From: JAIPEI01 sp041685835
Lineage (GTDB): Bacteria > Desulfobacterota > DSM-4660 > Desulfatiglandales > HGW-15
Reading direction: 5' to 3'
Length of the DNA stretch: 9,660 nucleotides
Assembly: GCA_041685835.1 (NCBI GenBank)
Contig: JAWLEX010000116.1
Coordinates: 1 to 9,660, forward strand
Positions 5,730 through 9,660 of this stretch are shown one piece after another (position 1 is the first letter of the stretch; each line of letters starts with the position of its first letter). The translations under genes were made by a program, and so were the position numbers. The notes under the pieces were generated by a model, which worked only from the letters and a program-made list of their open reading frames with translations, did not search any database and was not told the origin of the DNA.

Positions 5730-8711
5730 TTAATGCAGGCCCAGGGCGTGCTCCGCGGCCTTTCGAACCACCCTGTCCGCGTGGCCCAGGTACTCCGCGG
5801 ACACGGAGCGGGCCTGCTGGGTCCCTATGCGGCCCAGTATGTCCAGCCCCATGATGCACATCCTCACGTCTCCAGGGGCCATTATGCGGGAGACCGGCCC
5901 CACGGCCCTGTCCCCGTAAAACGCCAGGGAAAGCGATGCAGCGTCCCTTACTGCGGCATAGTCATCCCTCAAGAACTCAGGCAGCCTTTCCAGGGCGGCG
6001 GCATCCTCCAACTGGCCCAGGGCGTAAGCCGCGGAAGAGCGAACGGAGGGGTCAGGGTCCTCGAGAAGTATCCGGAGGCGGTGTGCGGCGCCTTCAGGGT
6101 GACGCACGGCCTGGATCCACTTTACAAGCACCCCTTTGAGTGGCTCCCTTTGGTCAAACAGGAAATTTACGAACTCCCGCATGTCCCCGCCGTCAGGATC
6201 GGATGCGCCCGATTTCGAGAACCGCTCGTGGGCCTCATAGTCCATTGAAACGGACCTTGCAGCAACGGACAAGGCTGCTCCGGCCGCTCCCCTTCCTGTC
6301 AGGTGGTCTTCAACGGGTGAGGTTGTCCGGCTCTCATGGGCATGGTCCAGGGCCTCTTTCAGAAGTACCAGGTCCTCCAGGCGTCCCTGTTCGAGAATGT
6401 CCCCCACGGCCCGGGCCGCTACGGCGCGGATTCCGGGGTCCGGATCCTCCAGCCCCTCGAGACACGCCGGAAGCGTGCGCGCATCACGCAGACGGGACAA
6501 CGCGTACAGGGCGCGTTTCCGGACGGGCCCGTCTTTCACTAAGGCCTTTTCCTCGAGTAGGGGAAGCGAGTGGAACGCGTGCACGGTCAAGACCTCTTCC
6601 ATCACAATCCACTCGAGGATGTCGGGAGTGTCAAGACGCCGGACCAGGACCGGGATGGAAATTCGGGGATCCATGGCCGACAGCTCTTTTCGGGCCTTTT
6701 GGGGCAGGTCCTTTTCCAGGCCCCAGTGGGCGGCCACGGACAGGACCGCCTCCACCCGGGCGGGTGGGGAAAGCCCTTGCGCCTCGGACAGGGCCTTTGT
6801 AAGACGCGCGGCCTCGGCCGAGCGTCTCTCTTCCGCCGGCACGGGGCAGGCCGGATCAAGGTCCTCGACCGGAGGGAGGTTCAAACCGCTTATCCCGTCC
6901 GCCTCCGCATCCATGCCTACGCCCCAGCGGTTTGAAAACCATGTGTAGTCGTTTGCTCCGCGCTTGGAGTAGCGATCCTGTCCCTCCGCGTCCAGAAACA
7001 GGCCCAGGCCCCCGGACCTGCGGGCCGGAATGAGCCGTCCTACGCCCGCCCCCGCGCGGGTCTCATACCCGTCATTCCCCCGGTTGTCCGCGAAGATCCC
7101 TATGCCGTTCGCCTCGGACGCACCCAGGCTCAACCAGTCCGATACGTAAGTGTCATTGCCCGAGTCGTTGATAAGGATGCCCACACCCAGATCATGCCCG
7201 CATCCCTGGCTCACCCCCCAGGAGACCGTGGTGTCGTCGCCGCCCCTGTCCAGGAGCATGCCGAAGGAGAGATGGATGCCTGCGCCCTGGGCGTAACGCC
7301 TTGCCAGGTAGGAGTCGCTCCCCGATCTGTCATAAAGCATGCCCGTTCCCATCCAGTATGAGGCACCCTGGCCGAAATACCCGCTCTGGTATACGTCGTT
7401 GCCCGCTCCGTCCGCCAGCAGGGCCGTGCCTCCGGCACAGAAGTTGCGGAAACCCATGGCAAAGCCCTGTGCGAAGCTCTGGCTCATGTTGGATTCCCTG
7501 GGGTCCGGCCTTCCGGCTCCGGCCAAATAGCGGTCATCCCCGCAGGCGTCGACAAGGCAGGAAGCGCCGCGCAGCCAGGTGTAGGCCTGGCCTTTCGAAG
7601 CGCACCGGTAAAGGTCGTCTCCCTCGAGGTCCAGGAGCCCGGCATATCCCCAGGCGGCGGCCGCCTGGACAAAACAGTCTCCGATATAATGATCACTGCC
7701 CTGTGAATCCAGCAGCAGGCCCAAGCCGAACACAGAGGCCCCCTGTGCACTGTTTCCCGCCCGGTAGACATCGTCCCCTTCCAGGTCCATGAGAATTCCC
7801 ACGCCCCTGACGGCGGCGCCCTGGGTAAGGTCCTCCCCGGTGTAGACGTCATTACCCTTGAAATCAATGAGCACGCTGCATTCTTCAGGGCCGGCCGAGG
7901 CCACCCGGCCCAGGTAGAGATCGTCCCCCCCGGGGTCGATTATGAGCAGGACCGGGCCTTCGTGGACATCCGGCCCTGCGCTTCCTATGCGTACGTCTCC
8001 GAGGGCTGTCCGGAATTGGATTGGGTCCGGGCGGGTAAGAAAGGCCTCGTCCCCAAAGAGCAGTGCAACCGCGGCCCAGGCGGCCCGGGCCACCATGACT
8101 CCGGCCCGGAGAATCGCTTCGCGGTCCACGCGTTCCGCCGCTTGAATCGCTTTACGCGTCTCCTCCACAAAGTCCGGATCATGCACCGGATCATCCTCCG
8201 GGCTGTGGGTCAGGGCTGCAGGGTACAGGCGCTGTTCAATCAGTTGAATTTCTGAGGGCGTGAGGGTGCCGAAGGCCTCGCCGAGGTCTTGCCGGGCTGT
8301 TGAGACTGCGTCCAGAATACCTGATACCGCATTATTTTCCCCGGGGGACAGGCTCGAGGGCAGGGACCAGCGGCCGGGTACGGGAGGGGCTTTCAGGGAC
8401 GGCGGGTCCATTCCCTCGAGCAGGGCCATGTCAGACAGCCACTTGTAGGGATCGGAAATGCGTAAAAGCATGTGTTCAGCGAGCTGCTGCCCCTCGGCCG
8501 GAGCATCCAGAGGAGACGCCATCCAGCGTTCGAACAGGGGAGAACCCTTCAAGGATGTGCGGCCTTCCAGGCGCATGAAGACGTCGTCGCGGGTCAGGGC
8601 CGCCGCCTCCAGGGCCCGGTCAAGGAGATTGGAGTCGGAGGACGCAAGAGCGGTTCCACTCGACTGGAAAAGCAATACAGCCCCAAGGAAGACAAGGAAG
8701 AAGTTTCTCAT
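5730..8711 (-). CDS. Exported Gly-Asp-x-Tyr repeat (probable beta-solenoid) and HEAT-repeat protein
   Basis: A 993-residue protein I cannot name. Residues 1-23 form a signal peptide (MRN, a hydrophobic core, ALA before Ser24), so it should be exported to the periplasm or beyond; no lipobox Cys or later membrane segment is seen. Residues 24-245 are mostly helical. Residues 258-585 hold about twelve repeats centred on G-[DNSQ]-D-x-Y, starting at 262, 286, 312, 338, 364, 391, 437, 464, 491 (Tyr lost), 518, 545 and 577. The period is 26-27, with an inner AQGA-like motif and G-x-G-x-L-x-D before each next copy. This regularity implies a solenoid with acidic turns that could bind calcium. Residues 683-790 and 870-993 are HEAT-like helical pairs (for example DPDPGIRAVAARAVG and DPDPSVRSSAAYALG). 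Start: ATG at 8711, chosen for the signal peptide; the ribosome site is weak. It follows ecfT by 53 bases. Role unknown: scaffold, adhesin-like surface protein or binding platform. Confidence 0.85.
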   Translation of the reverse strand: MRNFFLVFLGAVLLFQSSGTALASSDSNLLDRALEAAALTRDDVFMRLEGRTSLKGSPLFERWMASPLDAPAEGQQLAEHMLLRISDPYKWLSDMALLEGMDPPSLKAPPVPGRWSLPSSLSPGENNAVSGILDAVSTARQDLGEAFGTLTPSEIQLIEQRLYPAALTHSPEDDPVHDPDFVEETRKAIQAAERVDREAILRAGVMVARAAWAAVALLFGDEAFLTRPDPIQFRTALGDVRIGSAGPDVHEGPVLLIIDPGGDDLYLGRVASAGPEECSVLIDFKGNDVYTGEDLTQGAAVRGVGILMDLEGDDVYRAGNSAQGASVFGLGLLLDSQGSDHYIGDCFVQAAAAWGYAGLLDLEGDDLYRCASKGQAYTWLRGASCLVDACGDDRYLAGAGRPDPRESNMSQSFAQGFAMGFRNFCAGGTALLADGAGNDVYQSGYFGQGASYWMGTGMLYDRSGSDSYLARRYAQGAGIHLSFGMLLDRGGDDTTVSWGVSQGCGHDLGVGILINDSGNDTYVSDWLSLGASEANGIGIFADNRGNDGYETRAGAGVGRLIPARRSGGLGLFLDAEGQDRYSKRGANDYTWFSNRWGVGMDAEADGISGLNLPPVEDLDPACPVPAEERRSAEAARLTKALSEAQGLSPPARVEAVLSVAAHWGLEKDLPQKARKELSAMDPRISIPVLVRRLDTPDILEWIVMEEVLTVHAFHSLPLLEEKALVKDGPVRKRALYALSRLRDARTLPACLEGLEDPDPGIRAVAARAVGDILEQGRLEDLVLLKEALDHAHESRTTSPVEDHLTGRGAAGAALSVAARSVSMDYEAHERFSKSGASDPDGGDMREFVNFLFDQREPLKGVLVKWIQAVRHPEGAAHRLRILLEDPDPSVRSSAAYALGQLEDAAALERLPEFLRDDYAAVRDAASLSLAFYGDRAVGPVSRIMAPGDVRMCIMGLDILGRIGTQQARSVSAEYLGHADRVVRKAAEHALGLH
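7000..7930 (-). other. Internal protein repeat array (Gly-Asp-x-Tyr, period 26-27 residues)
   Basis: This span encodes about residues 261-571, eleven of the twelve repeats. Nine of the ten steps between consecutive cores within it are 24-27 residues; the exception is the 46-residue step from 391 to 437, an insertion rich in Ser/Gln/Phe. The step to the twelfth core, just outside the span, is 32. Copies are conserved in protein but varied in codons, so the array is old rather than freshly duplicated. Confidence 0.75.
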
Positions 8712-8764
8712 GACAAAGGTCCGTGAAAAGGCGGTTCACGAAAAGGGGGAGCATAAGCGACGAT

Positions 8765-9568
8765 TCAGGGACCGAACAAAAACAGGTCTCCTCCTGCTAT
8801 TACCCCCAGGACGAGGAGGGCCAGGGCGGCCGCAGTGTAGTCCCGGCCTGTCAGCCGGAGCTCTCGCAGGCCGGCCCTCGGACCGCCGCAATATCCCCGA
8901 GCCTCTATGGCTGCAGCCAGCTCGTCACCCCGGCGAAACGCCCCCAGCGCCACCGGCATAAGCATGGAGGCGGCGCAACGGGATCGGTGTGCCAGCCCTC
9001 CTCGAAACGAGGCGCCCCTGGCCGCCTGTGCCTCGCGAATGCGATCCATCTCTTCGATAAGGGTGGGAACGAACCGGAGGGCCAGGGAGACCATGAGGGC
9101 GATATCGTGAGACCGGATTCCAATGATCCTCAAGGGGCGCAGGATCCGTTCGAGGCCGCTTACGAGTTCTCCGGGGGACGTGGTCATGGTAAGGAGGGCC
9201 CCGGTGCAAAGAAGCACGGCAAACTGCCAGGACACGAGAAGTCCCTTAAGGAGCCCTTCCATTGTGGCGGTCACCGGCAGGCCTTCAAACGGGGGAATGG
9301 GGGCCCCTTCTGTGAAGAGGAGGTGCAGGACGAAGAGCAGGGCCAGGAATATGCGTGCAGGCCTGAGGGCGGACAGGAGGCGGGGGAAGGGGATCCACGA
9401 GGCCGAAACCAGGATTAAGAGGGACAGAGAGATCATGGCGCAGGTAAAAAACCCCCCCTGAAGGACGATCAAGCTCAGGACCACGGCCCCTCCGATCTTG
9501 ATCCTCGGGTCAAGGGTGTGTATCACTGACCTTCGGGGGATGTATTGTCCGAAGATTTGACGGCTCAT
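8765..9568 (-). CDS. ecfT: Energy-coupling factor transporter transmembrane protein EcfT (CbiQ family)
   Basis: A 267-residue inner-membrane protein. EcfT couples the paired EcfA ATPases to a substrate-binding S component to import vitamins or metals such as cobalt, nickel, biotin or riboflavin. Hydrophobic segments lie near 26-57, 72-86, 108-130, 155-170 and 244-264. The two diagnostic Ala-Arg-Gly motifs of the coupling helices are visible: QAARGASFRGG (181-191) and IEARGYCGG (221-229). LDPRIKI (19-25) is the usual N-terminal signature. Length is typical. Start: ATG at 9568 with AAGGAG nine bases upstream; an adjacent in-frame GTG at 9571 has better spacing (six) and would add one residue. 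The remaining subunits are not in the window; any EcfA or S gene would lie upstream past the right edge, since downstream is the unrelated repeat protein 53 bases on. The transported substrate cannot be told. Confidence 0.92.
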   Translation of the reverse strand: MSRQIFGQYIPRRSVIHTLDPRIKIGGAVVLSLIVLQGGFFTCAMISLSLLILVSASWIPFPRLLSALRPARIFLALLFVLHLLFTEGAPIPPFEGLPVTATMEGLLKGLLVSWQFAVLLCTGALLTMTTSPGELVSGLERILRPLRIIGIRSHDIALMVSLALRFVPTLIEEMDRIREAQAARGASFRGGLAHRSRCAASMLMPVALGAFRRGDELAAAIEARGYCGGPRAGLRELRLTGRDYTAAALALLVLGVIAGGDLFLFGP

Positions 9569-9618
9569 CACGCCTTGCTCCTTGCGTTCTACCTGCAAAT
9601 GCCCCGGTCAAGGGGGTG

Positions 9619-9660
9619 GCCGGTGCCGGTTTTAGCGGTGTCGGTGTCTGTGTCGGTGTC
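9619..9660. repeat. Degenerate hexamer tandem repeats at right edge
   Basis: GCCGGT occurs twice in tandem at 9619-9630, then after TTTAGC the hexamer GGTGTC is repeated four times at 9637-9660 with one variant copy (TGTGTC at 949-54 of that block, that is 9649-9654). It reaches the window edge and may continue. It lies about 50 bases upstream of the ecfT start. Confidence 0.6.

Noticed and set aside
7000..7930. RTX-type calcium-binding nonapeptide repeats or a toxin
   Set aside because: The Gly-Asp motifs recur every 26-27 residues, not every nine, and no toxin domain or type I secretion signal is visible.
7000..7930. CRISPR-like or recent DNA tandem repeat
   Set aside because: The periodicity is at the protein level with diverged codons; there are no identical direct repeats with spacers.
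8723..9418. 231-residue plus-strand frame opposite ecfT
   Set aside because: Gly/Arg/Gln-rich shadow of an EcfT gene that carries both Ala-Arg-Gly motifs.

Overview
The window is GC-rich and gene-dense, with seven protein genes. Gene content (an exported solenoid/HEAT repeat protein, a universal stress protein, a single-domain acyl-CoA ligase, an EcfT subunit) and sequence style suggest a Gram-negative, probably anaerobic bacterium of the Desulfobacterota (former Deltaproteobacteria) type. That placement is an inference. I saw no rRNA, tRNA, CRISPR array, transposase or phage gene.

Left block, minus strand, read right to left: a sugar-1-phosphate nucleotidyltransferase of the MurU/ManC type with an added left-handed beta-helix tail (3039-3941), an AmgK-type sugar kinase (1812-2861), and an AMP-forming acyl-CoA synthetase (109-1695). 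Divergent from these, across a short AT-richer promoter region (3942-4164), lie a NagZ-type GH3 beta-N-acetylglucosaminidase (4165-5229) and a universal stress protein (5260-5724). Together, NagZ, an anomeric sugar kinase and a MurU-like uridylyltransferase look like the cell-wall recycling shortcut. In that pathway NagZ releases sugars from muropeptides, AmgK phosphorylates MurNAc at C1, and MurU makes UDP-MurNAc directly. The substrates here are inferred from the families and from the neighbourhood.

Right block, minus strand: an EcfT (CbiQ family) membrane subunit of an energy-coupling-factor vitamin or metal transporter (8765-9568). It is followed by a 993-residue secreted or periplasmic protein (5730-8711) that combines about twelve 26-27-residue Gly-Asp-x-Tyr repeats, probably a beta-solenoid, with C-terminal HEAT repeats. 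This protein is the least explained and most interesting item. It converges on the stress-protein gene with only five bases between the stop codons.

The non-coding segments hold three small repeat structures: a nested inverted repeat at the left edge (12-78), a hairpin plus tandem-octamer element between the kinase and the acyl-CoA ligase (1764-1791), and degenerate hexamer repeats that run off the right edge (9619-9660).
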